DNA of 64,000 bases, taken from contig JAQGDQ010000101.1 of NCBI GenBank assembly GCA_030141605.1, positions 566,624-630,623 on the forward strand, read 5' to 3'. The DNA comes from Tubiluchus corallicola (Eukaryota; Priapulida; Priapulimorpha; Priapulimorphida; Tubiluchidae). Within the stretch, counting starts at the first letter, position 1. Each line of letters opens with the position of its first letter. Below the pieces are notes generated by a model. That model was not told where the DNA came from and did no database searches. It saw only the letters and a list, made by a program, of their open reading frames with translations. Shown piece by piece: positions 11,359-22,800 of this stretch. Position numbers and translations under genes: made by a program.

Positions 11359-13087
11359 TGGCCTCTATTTGCAGGCCGATAATTCTTCTTCGTATTATGA
11401 TATAAGATATACAAAACACGGTCAATTATAATTATGTCCTTAATACATGTACCAAGAACTTGCTTATAAAAATAAGAAAACCAGTAAATAAATAATGCAT
11501 TTAAAAAAGAACAATGTCAAATAAACCATGCAATCTAAAATGTAATTTCAAATAGATAAAGCAATTTAAAAAACAACAGCATGTAAATAATGCATTTTAA
11601 AAAGATGCATTCTAAATGCAAAACGGTCAGGTCATGTTCATTTGCAATGTGAATCAGTTATTAATTTCATCCGTAGGTGGCATTAGTGTATATCTGTTGA
11701 CTTTCCTGTGCCCTTTTTAAGATAGATAATAATTGAAAAAATAAAATAATAAAACACAATTTTTTTCCAAATGCAAATCTTTTGTTTCAAACCTTGGCTT
11801 ACAGTATAAAAACAAATTCTACATAACGTGCCATTAGTTACTTTCAGAAATTACGTTTAATTTTTTTCACTTTTTGTAACAACATTGTTCAGTAAACTCT
11901 GATTACTTTTACATTTTATTGTTTTATTTTTATGTAAACTACAAAACTGATGGTATAAGTGCAAAATTTATGGCTATTTTTGTAGATTTAAGAGATGGAA
12001 ATTGCGAAGCATGTTCCCAGGTTCAAACTTTCGAGAACATTCTTGATAATTTCTGCAGAGCTGATTTTGGTAAGCGAGATGTTTTAAAATGTTATCTGAT
12101 GTTAGCAATGGTCATCTTAATTTGTAGTGTGTGCACATTGACTTTTCAAGTTTTTCAGTTACTTTATATTATTGTGCTTAAATAATTGACAATTGTTTTT
12201 TCTCTTAAAACTAACTACGGGCCTATTGGTAATTTCTTTCGTAGATTTTAATAATGAAATTTTCGGTATTGCGGTGCTTTGTTTGTGGTAATCCGTGCTG
12301 CAGGGGTCTTCCAATTACAGAAATATATCTGCCCGTGCAAATAAATAATTGCATTAATTGCGTAATTGGACCGTAGTAGTCCTAGTTGGTATTTGAAACT
12401 TAAATTGAATTGAATTTACCAAAAGCGTTATTTACTAATAGGTTATCACCAACAAGTCTTAAATTCAGTGATATTTATATTGAAGAGAATCAATTAAGAA
12501 CGTCTGTATTTTCAGCAATGAAAGTGAGGGTTCGGAAAACATCTCGAAGAAGAGGCACATTGAAGGTGGTAATGAGAAAGAAGATGAAGAAATTTAAAAA
12601 AGGCCAACTTACCAAAAAAGAGCTAAGACGCCTCAAAGTGGTTATAGATCAGCCTAGAAGCTGCGATTGTGAAGCTCTAGATAATTTAACTGGATCGTTT
12701 TTACTTATGGGTCACAAGGAGAACGAAACGGCAACGGCAAGCCTTTTGCTGCCATGGAACCGAGAAGAGAAAGATTTCAGAAAAGCAGTGCGTCGAATGA
12801 GAAAGCTAGATTGCTCAAAAGTTTTGGAAATAACAATGAAAGGACAGGGTGTCTTGCGACGGAAAGACAGAGTGAAGGACAAAAAACGAAAAGAAGGACG
12901 AAATAAGAAAGAAAACGAAAGACAGATTGGAAAAAGACGAAACAAGGAGTCTAACAAAGAAAGCGATAGGAGGAATAAGAAAGAGAGAGATAGGAAAAAT
13001 AAGAATGTGAAGGAAAGAAATAACAGGAGAAAATCAAAAATGCGAAGTAAAATAGGAAACGCAGACTCCGCAATTGTGTTTGAGTAG
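4961..13087 (+). CDS. sfrp: Secreted Frizzled-related protein (sFRP1/2/5 type), complete in 3 exons
   Basis: This gene encodes a secreted Wnt-signalling modulator of 373 aa. The exons are 4961-5426, 11986-12069 and 12516-13087. Both introns are phase 1 and both junctions rejoin the frame. The ATG at 4961 is followed by a hydrophobic signal peptide (residues 4-16). The Frizzled cysteine-rich domain (about 31-150) has the full set of ten cysteines (36, 46, 83, 92, 99, 107, 111, 118, 135, 145). A netrin-like domain follows, with six cysteines (162, 165, 179, 233, 235, 283) and the family motif LDNLTGSFLLMG (238-249). No transmembrane segment follows, so this is an sFRP and not a Frizzled receptor. 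One exon for the whole CRD plus two for the netrin module is the sFRP1/2/5 layout; sFRP3/4 have more exons. Residues 290-373 are extremely Lys/Arg-rich, longer than usual, and could bind heparan sulfate (inference). Family assignment is firm; the ortholog within 1/2/5 is not resolved. Confidence 0.95.
5556..5890. repeat. Compound tetranucleotide microsatellite (TCAC)n-(GTTC)n-(ATTC)n
   Basis: (TCAC)n runs to about 5660, followed by (GTTC)n, (ATTC)n, and then impure TTCC/TTCT/TTCG tetranucleotides. The gradual change of unit suggests slippage plus point mutation from one ancestral array. Confidence 0.9.
9933..10037 (-). tRNA. tRNA-Leu-like sequence with possible intron, probably a pseudogene
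   Basis: On the minus strand the sequence opens with GTCAAAATGGCTGAG, continues with TCTAAGGCGCCAGACT and ends GTTCGAATCCCACTTCTGAC. These are close to the A box, anticodon stem and T arm of eukaryotic tRNA-Leu. About 20 extra bases sit between the two halves of the anticodon stem, where some tRNA-Leu genes have an intron. Defects: one mismatch each in the acceptor and T stems, a lost G in the D loop, and TAT where a Leu anticodon would be expected. A dead or SINE-embedded copy is most likely. Confidence 0.5.
11110..11610. repeat. Diverged 33-bp minisatellite split by a TA microsatellite
   Basis: Repeated units share the core AATAATGCATTTAAAAA followed by a short spacer (GAATGGCAAATA and variants). 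About five or six units lie at 11110-11275. About four more lie at 11478-11610, beyond a (TA)n run (11311-11354) and unrelated sequence. The units differ by substitutions and small indels. Confidence 0.65.
11986..12069 (+). CDS. sfrp: sFRP exon 2: start of netrin-like domain
   Basis: A short exon with acceptor TTTTTGTAG and donor GTAAGC, phase 1 at both ends. It encodes the first three netrin-module cysteines (162, 165, 179) and the ENILDNFC helix, matching the short middle exon known from sFRP1/2/5 genes. Confidence 0.9.
12070..12515 (+). other. sFRP intron 2 (446 bp)
   Basis: A GT-AG intron with donor GTAAGC and acceptor CTGTATTTTCAG. I see nothing else in it. Confidence 0.85.
12516..13087 (+). 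CDS. sfrp: sFRP exon 3: rest of netrin-like domain and basic tail, stop TAG
   Basis: The exon begins right after TTTTCAG and completes Ala184. It carries the CDC pair (233, 235), the LDNL and FLLMG motifs, the conserved LPW-E--F segment and the last cysteine (283). After residue 290 it is dominated by Lys, Arg, Asn and Glu, with purine-rich AAAGAAAG-type codons. Confidence 0.93.
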
Positions 13088-16000
13088 CGCCATCTAGCGC
13101 AAATTTTACTGCTTAATAGATGAGAGAAAACAGTTTGGGAAATCTCCGAGACAACATATTTCAAAGCATTATGTTGAAAGCTATTATGTTAAAAGCCATT
13201 ATGTTGAAAGCTATTATGTTTAAAGTATAATGTGGCAACAAGCAACTGACGTATACGACATTAATAACAGAATTCTGAGTGCTATTTCTTTTAAGAAACA
13301 ATTTCATCTGTTTAGATGAATACATTTTTCTTATATTTTTTGAGAACAAAACATTGTAACGAGCGTCCCTTTTTGTGTTATACAGTGTTCTTTTTGAGCC
13401 AAGTTAAATATTATTTCTAGAAAATATGTTATATTTATTAATTACTTAGGGTTTGTATATAATGTTTAAATTCTTACATTTTGCTATGTTGCTGTCGACT
13501 GTTTTAAAAATGGTAGATAAAATTAGCTGTTGTAAATATTATATTGTATAACCGCCATGTGATAATGCAGGTCTCTATCATGACACTTAGCATTATTAAT
13601 TAGTGATAATTAACGAAATTAATTATGATTTTAGAATATCTTTAAAACTTCACCATTATAATGCTTTAGACTTTGATTTTCAGAAGTGTTGTTTCTGTTT
13701 AACTTTTCAACGTGTCGCTGAACAAATTACTCAGTTGTACAACAGTGAAATTTGCAAAATTTGACGTGGCAAATTGTCACTTATATGATGTCTTCACGAA
13801 GAAGTAACAACCTTGTAAAACTTCCAAAAAGAAGTTATTGCTTAGTTACCGATATTTAGATAAACTGTAAATTACCTGCCGGCCGCTAGAATTATAAATT
13901 CATTTACCATGTTAGCAAAAAACTTGGTAAATTTACAAGATATTGTTATAGTTAGCACCCATAGCACCTGCTTTGCTGATTCTGTTCCAAAATGTGAAAG
14001 AAAGGATAATCTAAACCGAAAAATGTCATCAAAATGTGTTTAGACGTGCTAGGATTATTCAACGAAAAGGTGTGTAAAATCTAGTGCTGTGACACTCCTC
14101 AGAAAAGTCAAAAATAAAATGCATGAGAACTGATGATAACTGCGAGAATAAAGTGCATGGTGAAATGTGTAATATACTGATTGATGTGATGTGGTGTCTT
14201 AGATCTCCCGTATTACGTTTACTTCTTATATTTCCTTATATTAACAGAGAAACTATGAGACTTAGAGGCCTAGTGAAAGTGACGATAAGATTTGTTCTAG
14301 GTTTTCAGTTCTGGCACGAATCCCTTTGAATTTTTGTCCATTCCGCTTAATTTTGAAAAAAAAACGCAGAATTTTAATACACATTATAGAACTAATCCGA
14401 CTAGAGGTACCTGCAGTAATAGGCCCTTATCAGGTTTGGAAGCTTCATTTCAAATACAGCCACACTGGGTGACAAACCAATCAAATTTTTGCGCCCACTT
14501 TGGCTGATTTTTCTTTACTGCGATTCGATTGTTGCCAACTTCTTGATAAGACTACTAAAGTAGCAATAATCTGTCAGATATAGCTTGGACCTATTCCTGT
14601 ACCGGCACGTCCAGCAACTATGACAATCACGACGAAGAGTGGTAGGACTGATACTTTGGAACATTCTTGGAACATGCTGCATTAAAAATCCTTGTGTGAG
14701 CAGGCCTTACTGCCGCCCCTGAGGAAAAATTCCACAAAAAATTAAAAACTACGGGATTTCAATACGCTTCTGTGAACTATCTTTAGGTTCTTGACGTTGA
14801 GAATTATTTTCATATTGCGTGTATTCGACCGTGGCTAAGGCACTACTGTGTAGTCGGTGTTTTGTAGCAGAGTGAATTGTTTGTTAATTGGTTCCGATCC
14901 TACCACAACCATGTACATTAACTATGTCAATGAAAGATAAAAACAATGAAAGTCAAACAACAACTTAACCAACTAGGTATTTATTATTACGGATAGGAAT
15001 GTACAGTTAGCTTTCCTGCAATTTGCAAATTATACAACAGTTTTATCTATTATGATAAATAACTTATTTTATTTATTTAAACAAACATGTCACAAGCGCC
15101 CAGTCCCTATATATACATTGTGCGCAAATAAATTTTTTAACGTTTACATTAGATGAAACAAAATATAACAATCTCAGTAATCTATTAATTTTGAGTATCG
15201 TGTAAGTGGAATCATGTGACGTGTGACGTTTCTCATTTATTCCAATTAAGTTCAACGTTTGGCTTTATATATTTAACCAGCTGCATAGCAACCCGTGTTG
15301 TGCTTCAAAATAAAACCGTATTCACTTCAAATGTGGAAGACTTCGACATATCATTAGTAAGCCTGGGTAGCCCATATTTTTTAGAAAATAACGATATGGC
15401 ATTAATTTTTGCATACACTGTTAGTTTATACAGGCATTTGAGTATGTACAACAAAGAACATTTTAAAACGTAAAATGAGTAAATAACAAAAATAGATGCC
15501 CCGCTTACTCTTAATAAATTACTACGTAAACAGTTATCTTTAACAATAATTAGCAAGACAGCAACTGCTAAAGAGAAAAGTGATTCCTAGAACTGATGCC
15601 CCTGGTAGCGACTTAGAAGAAAACTTGTAAATGTTATATTTGACACAGTAAAAAATTTGTAATTTTGCGTAGCTAAAAGCCAGGAAAAATAAAATGAAAC
15701 AACGGTTCTATATAGCCACTGGATACGATCAAACGAAAAAGCGACGAAAGCAATAAGCTCAAGTCTTAAAACTCTTAAGATTTCATACATTTTTTATATA
15801 TTGCGTTCCATAAAAATTGCGAAAGGAGAACGTATGTAACTAGCTCTCTGCTAACTGCTACAGTGGTAAAATGGTGCTTATTCGAAAGAGAAACGTTTCG
15901 CTAGACCAATTAGCATTAGCAGTTAACAAGGTTAATCTGAAATAAATTTACCACGAACTAAGTTTAATACATCTTGGAAAACAGTTAGCGTATTTTGATT

Positions 16001-16521
16001 GTAGAATAAATAGATTAACTTACGTAACAAATCAACAGAGTTTATTCTACAACGAATATAAGTCAAATCTTTGAAAAGTGTATAAAAAGGAATTCACGAT
16101 AATTTTATTTCAGGTTAACACTGCTGACGATACTAAAATTAATTGTCTAGCAGCAATGTTCCTGTCTTAACGTTTACTGCTAAAATGTCAAATTTCATTT
16201 GAGTGACAGAGTAAACACTACAATTATTACATTTTAAAAACTAAATTTATCTACAAGAAAGGAAACTGCGACAAAATCGGGATTAAACCTAAGCTGTAAC
16301 CAAGGAGGTTCCGATACGTAATCGACGTAATCTTTCGATGTAATCTAAAGTCTGTGATTCGAATTCAAGCTCAGTGACAATGTTCACGTGTTTTTTAGCA
16401 CAAGCTTGGTTTCAAAAATTCAATAATTAGCTTCATTCTGTCATTGTTAATTAATCTTAGAATTATTGCGCTTTAGTAATATTTTCTAAAATGTTAACGT
16501 CGTTCTAAGTCATAAGTTCAC
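13088..16521. other. Intergenic region between converging sFRP and channel genes
   Basis: No gene is seen. It contains the 3' UTRs of both flanking genes. Possible plus-strand poly(A) signals AATAAA lie near 14111 and 14143, but none is close to the sFRP stop. A small tandem array (13163-13232) follows that stop. All reading frames are short and unrecognised. Confidence 0.6.
13163..13232. repeat. Short tandem array of an ATTATGTTGAAAGC unit
   Basis: About four copies of a 17-18-base unit (ATTATGTTGAAAGCT, with variants TTAAAAGCC and TTTAAAG), lying 75 bases after the sFRP stop. Confidence 0.75.
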
Positions 16522-16854
16522 CTAAGTCGTCAAGGCAGAGCGTTTTGTCTGGTAGCCGCTCTGACAGCATATCAGAGTGTAAAACACCCAGTAAACAATG
16601 TTAAATATAGTGAACAGCAAGGGGAAAACAATGCGAGAAACAATATCAATTCTTTTAGCTGCCGACATGGGCGGTTTGTACGGGTTTCGTCGCCTAGTGG
16701 TAACTTTGTTAGATGACTTAACCTTTGGTTTTCTGTGCTTTACACCATTCGTCTCTGTCTCGTCGCTGTCAAATCCAAACCGCGTGGGCGAGGCGGTGCT
16801 GCCCTCACTCGGCTCAAAAATAAGTTCGGTTTTCGCCTCCTTTTGCTGCATCTC
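16522..16854 (-). CDS. Channel exon 9: M3-M4 loop end, TM4 and C-terminus
   Basis: Acceptor TTCATTCAG, phase 0 start (Glu400). It encodes an acidic/Ser-Thr linker, a basic patch ([11 protein letters not shown]), the typical pre-M4 motif [15 protein letters not shown]4, and a short tail ending at TAA or TAG-type stop. C494-C495 close to the membrane could be lipid-modified (inference). Confidence 0.9.
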   Translation of the reverse strand, partial: EMQQKEAKTELIFEPSEGSTASPTRFGFDSDETETNGVKHRKPKVKSSNKVTTRRRNPYKPPMSAAKRIDIVSRIVFPLLFTIFNIVYWVFYTLICCQSGYQTKRSALTT

Positions 16855-19800
16855 CTGAATGAAAATGGATTTATTTATCTCATCAAAAAATTAGTCTCTT
16901 AAACAAACCATCCTTCTTATTTTGCAATAGCGCTTTTTAGTATGGGTACACATTTGTATTATATAGATTTGCTTTATAGGGTTTTCTAAGCACTTTTGCA
17001 TCATAATCTGTAATAAAATAAAAATTATAAGTAGCTATAAAGCACTCTTATTTCAATTTAATCTAGGAAACCATAATTTAACAATAAAAAGTACAAGTAA
17101 GGCCTGTGTCATACAGAGAAAGGTTAAGGAGTAAGCCACAATCCGCAATCCGTAAGCTATAAGGTGAAGTCCATCGTCCATATCATGATCGCGTAGTGTG
17201 TACTCTGTGGGAATAGCAAGGCGTTTTGCCATGATCCGTTTCGGCAATGCACGAATATACTTGCAGTTTTAGTGAGACATCGTGATTAAAAATTGCTTTT
17301 CAATGTTTGTGAAACCATTCTGTTATGAATTCTCATGATATATATGAATTGTATACTGTAAAAACTACAAACATGTTAACTACTGCGTTAGTGGTAACGC
17401 AAAACGCCTTAAGGCAAATGAATGTAATGGTCAAATTCATTTCGGAATAAGGCGCCTCATGAACCGCTCAAAAGGGCTTGTGAGGGACCTACCTCGGATT
17501 ATGGCTGAAGACTTACGGAAGGCAAACCGTGTTGGCGAAGATGGCAAACGGATTAAGTATGACAGGGACCACTGGTTAGCATACGTTCATTTTTCATAAG
17601 GAAGCTTTTTTCCTCACGGCTTACGCTTTACGGATTATGACAAGTTCTGTGTGACACAGGCCTAAACCAAAACAAGCAAAGCAAAACAAAACTAATCAAA
17701 ATAAACAAGGTAATCCAATCTAAACCAAAACGAACTAAACTAAAGTAAAATGAAACACAAGATAACACGAAATAAATCAACAAACAATAATGAATAAATT
17801 ACCAAAACAGACAAAATCGCATCTATACTAATAATATTTATCGATAGTGATTTATTAACTGCGTTATATAGGGTGATTCGAAAATGATTGCAGAATTTCA
17901 TGTAGATTTAATGTGAAGCACGAATGAATATATTATACAGCAAATTTATAAATCATATTGTACATTTCACGTCTGAAAGCGTTCTCTAGATCGAGTAACC
18001 TAGTGCATTAGACCATTCAATCCTGTAACCCGAACCACTAAATGTGGATGAAGATGCTTACCTCTTCTTCCTGTTGTTTTTGTATTTCCTCAAGAAGCTT
18101 TTGCTTCTGTTTTTTGTTTTTTGCTTTCGTGTCCACGTAACTGACAAATGCATACTCCAGAAAGGCTCCAAAGACGAAAGTGGAGCAGGCTCCGGTCCAG
18201 ATATCAATCGCCTTGGCGTAGGACACTATAGGCAAATCTTTGCCTACAGTGTATGACTATAAAAGTAAAAGTAAAGTGGTAATAATATACTAGAAATTTT
18301 TTCAAAAACAACTCTAATTTTCACGAATTATTTACACTAGTTATCCCACGTAAAGATACTTTAAAACTTTAAACTTTGGTTTCTTTACAAAACGCATAAA
18401 TCTTTCGCCTTTTACTAAAAGGTAATTTCCATGCAGAGGAACAATAGTTTAGCCAGGAGAAACATAAGCAAAGATATTCTTTTCCCGAAGATCCTGTGCT
18501 GTTCTGTTTTTGCGATGGATATGTGCATGCTTGTATGCTAAATTTGTGCTGCTCACTCACCAAACTATTGACAGTCAACAAGGTCATGATCCCAAGGGAA
18601 ACTCTTCCAACAACAGCGTCTGACTCCAGCCAAAAGCTGACCCAGGAAACCATGACCAGGATCAACATGGGAATGTAGCTGGCGACCATGTGATAAGCCA
18701 ATGCTCGATGGAAAGCCAGATCAAGAATAAGGGTGCTAAAGTTACCTGTGAAAAATCATTAATTATAAATAATCAACCAATAGATAGATGTCATCTATTT
18801 AAAATCTGATATCTAGAACTCAAACAGCATTTAAAACTATTCATGTGTATTTAATAAGTGCAATGGCAACAGTGATTTATATATCCAGGTTATTGTTTTA
18901 GCGACAAACTGTTAACTTGGTTGCAGAGCTGTGGTATAGGCGGGTACATCATAGTTCCTGTATCAAATTTAAAAAATGTCAATTCAACACTACCTGCAGT
19001 TTATTGGTTAAATTGCAGCCTGTCGATTTGCATTATCGATACTGACATGCATTAATAAAATTCCTCAATTTTTTTCTTTTTAGTTCATGCAGTATGTGGA
19101 ATTTCATACATATGTATGAAAGTTTAACGCTGTTCTCAGCTGGACTATTGAGGCTTTTGTAATTAAGATAGGTCTTGATTTAATCCTGCAAGCTCACCAA
19201 CCAATTCTAGATTAAGGTTATAAATATTACATTAACCACCTACGGATTATGATAGCATACTATTTTTAAAATTACAAACAATTAATCTAGTCAGTTATAA
19301 ATTACCATAACGTGAGTAAACCATTATTTGTGATGTTGGATTAGTTGGTAAGTTATCACAATTAAAACTTGACACAAGGGGCTGGGTGATCTAGAGGTTA
19401 TGGAATTGATTATACATGAATTCCCTGGGCTAATCTAGGTACCACCTCGACTGGGCACATTTTCCCTCTTTGGTCCAGTTTGGTTTAAAAAATAATCGTA
19501 AGTTTGTTCAATTATTTAGTCATAATACTAAAATAATGGTTATAAACAAGAAACATTCTTTTTAGGTAAATGTGTCAGGCGCCACACAACTTTCAAGCAA
19601 AAATACAACAATTGAGAAACGGTCACAAACAAACACGTTAGTGAAGAATATTTTTTACCTATTGAATCAGGCATAACTGTTTCCACTATGTCATAGCCAC
19701 CGTACTGAAACTGTGGTAAAGTGATTTCTTTTGTGAACATGATTGGCTCAGACTTTCTCCATCGCAGAATCTGTTCTTCTGTAGTTAATCCATCTAAACA

Positions 19801-22800
19801 TAACTAATTACGTATTACTGGGAGTTTTGCATAAAGATGTCTTTCTTGTTCAAAGACAATGCCTACTATAGGGAAGCATTTGGAATTTTAAGCTTAAGCA
19901 AACGTGTTATTAATTCCTTGGTCTATTTGTGCTAAAAAGCAGCTTTGTTGATTTGTCTTTGACAAATGTGGTGAGAAATGCCTGTGTCTTGATGTTAATT
20001 TTCCCGCATGCTGGATAAATCCCAATACAGTTCTAAGATACATCATTTTTTTCTTTTTACTTAGATTCGCAATTGAGAAGCAAAGCTCCGCTCATCACTG
20101 TTATTACAGCTTTGTTAGGTAGTGCAGTAGCAGAGTACAACTTTTCGCTATTAACCAGAAAGATACCTTTTGTTCACAGGTTGGTAAACAAGAAGTTTTT
20201 TTTAAAGATATATTTAGTGTTAGTACGCACATACGTGACACAGCTGTATCTACGGTAAAACTACTTACAACTTTGTAAAGTCACCGGGCAAGTCTGTGAA
20301 TCGAGAGGATACTTAGCTAACCACATTTGACAAGAAAGAACCAATGTAAGCCTGAAACAGAAAAAGGCGTAATTAAAAGAACTCACGTATAGATAGGTCC
20401 TACCTATGTGCACAGACATTTTCTAATAAAATGCACCCGAAATATGATATTAAATTTGTTCGAAAGGAAGAAAATGTTCAGACTGAACTACTATTGGCTG
20501 CAGCAGCCATTTTTGTTGTAACAGTAAATTGAAAGAAAACGGCCAAAGAGTCATGGCATAACAATAACAGTCAAAAACTTTTTTCTTGTATCTACGATAA
20601 CTGGCCCTCACAGGTTGTAGTCAATCTGATTGGGGTTTGGTTTTGGTATAAATATTGCAATTCTCTGTTACCACATTAAGCGTTTTTTATTGCTAACGTA
20701 CTTTGAAGATGCACCTCTGATCATGCGGTTCCTAAACGGTTGCTTGAAGAACCCATTTGTGCAGCTTTTCATATTATTACACTGGACATTCCAAAATGAA
20801 GAAGAGATGCTTATAAATTATTTTTTCCGGGTTTCTTATTTGTAAAACTTTGCAGCAGAAAAACCCCTTTCTGTTAATTACAACTTCACTGATTTCAAGC
20901 AGAATGTTAACATGTTGCAAGAATTCTATATTTTAATAATGTTTTTACATCAAAAGGCCAGTGGACTTGTTTGGGACTATTTTATAAAAAATAAATAATT
21001 ATTTCACTATTATTTACGATTGTAAGGTTGGCTGGGTCGCTTAGTCATTGGTCGAATACTGATTTGCAACACACCTTACACTGTACCAGATTTTGCCGCT
21101 CGGATAGATTTTAAAGAGAAAATTTTTCTTCGTCAATTCGTGAAAATGGCCGTCGTGTTCATTCTCGAAGAACATGTTTGGTCTCCAGATGGCGTGAAGG
21201 TAGCGGGCATCGACGGCAATGAAAGTTCTGTTGTGGGGAATTTTGTAGTCTAGATGCTCGTATGCCAGTCGCTTATCCATCCACCATTGTGCCAACAAAA
21301 TGTGCACAGTGTATTCCTAGAACAGAAGTTCATTAAAAATAACTATAAAATAAAAATCGCCGATAGATGGCAAAACGCCGTGTCGCCGTAGTTTGCTGCA
21401 GTAATTTGGTAGGAAACCTGGGTCTCAATAAGCTATGCATTTATTTTTCGTATTGTAGAAGTTCATATAAAACATTATTAAAAAGTAACTGTAAAAATCG
21501 CAGGTAGACGACAGCGCGTCATAGTACTCACGACCTTAACATTAAAATAAAATTAGATGTATGTGACTTTCAAATCATTGCTTATGTATAGTTTACGAAA
21601 CGATTTTCAATTTTGCCAATAAGCCTAAATACTAGAAATAAATGGTAAACTTATTAATTTACATATATAAAATCAGTAATATAAAGAACGAAATACACCT
21701 TACCATATACATGACATCTATGGAATCAATGCTGTCAATGGCGACACTACATCTCACTTCCGTTGGTGTACCTGTAATCATTAAAATGGAAGTATAAAAA
21801 ATCTACGTAAGAATACAGAACAGCATAATACCTATTTTTAAAACTGGCATATGTGCGAATTCGTATACAAACAGTTCTTAGAAAAATGTTCATTTGACGA
21901 AAGTTTATAAAACACTTATTAAGGTTATAATTAAATCACTTGGTTAATCTAGTTATTTACTTTCTCCTATCGTCGACAAATGGTTCGTCCCGTGCTATTC
22001 GTTTTTCTTATGCTTTTTATATACCCTGGACATTGTTAGGAGCGGAAAAGTTGATTTTCCCGTGGGCTTTCATTTATGGAATTTTGTCCTTGAAACGCGT
22101 TTCCCTGAATACTAGTAGTAGCAGAAGCATTCTATTGACAATAATAACATTAAGGTCCATCAAGAACATTTCGAAAGCTGGCACGGAGTTAGAAAAGAAT
22201 AAATTCATGACATTAACAACAAATAACAACACATGAAGTTAATCGTAAAGTTTCAAAATTCAGGTTCTAAACCAAATAGGTCTTGCGAGCTGTTTAAATA
22301 CAGAGCATACATTTCTCTAATTGGCTCAGATAAACTAGCGTGCGACTCGTCTTGAATAGAGACATCACACGTGCAAACCCAGTTATTAAGAGGAATGGGT
22401 TGCTTCTACAATTTGAATTGCCACAAAAGAAGACAAAGACAAAGACAAGATTTTTTTACCGTCGCTCATTTAACAGACAACATGAGCACCTACGGTTATT
22501 TAGCGACAATACAGGTAAGGACGTATCACACAAACAATAAATAACATGTATGGCTCATGCCCTGGCGTTAGCAGCCGCTAGTCCCGAACTGAAGATTGCG
22601 TGGTTGCAGTCGGAAATCTAAGCCACTCGGCCACACAACCCATAACCCAGCTCAAGAAAACAGTTCCCAGGTACTTTCTATCATTAATCTCAATTTAGTT
22701 ACAAGAATGCTTCTGAACCTATGTTCAAATGTTACCTTTTTATTGTCTTATTTTCTGTTTTACTGTCTGTAGTGTCTAGCTTTGAATGCCCACTGGCCTT

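Larger units (their letters stand above)
5427..11985 (+). other. sFRP intron 1 (about 6.6 kb)
   Basis: A GT-AG intron with donor GTAAGA and acceptor TTTTTGTAG. It contains a large compound microsatellite, a diverged 33-bp minisatellite interrupted by a TA run, and a tRNA-Leu-like sequence on the minus strand. Apart from these I see no gene. A 138-codon minus-strand frame at 6610-7026 resembles no family I recognise. Confidence 0.85.

Noticed and set aside
12410-12515. Upstream extension of the third sFRP exon to an in-frame start at 12410
   Set aside because: It starts at a non-ATG codon and lies in intron 2. The acceptor TTTTCAG at 12515 restores the conserved F-A-M-K junction with exon 2.
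14400-14720. Possible transposon with AGGCC-type ends
   Set aside because: The putative ends do not align as inverted repeats beyond a few bases and no target duplication is present.
19375-19470. Possible second tRNA-derived SINE head (GGGCTGGGTGATCTAGAGG)
   Set aside because: The A box is only partly matched and no acceptable B box follows at the right spacing.
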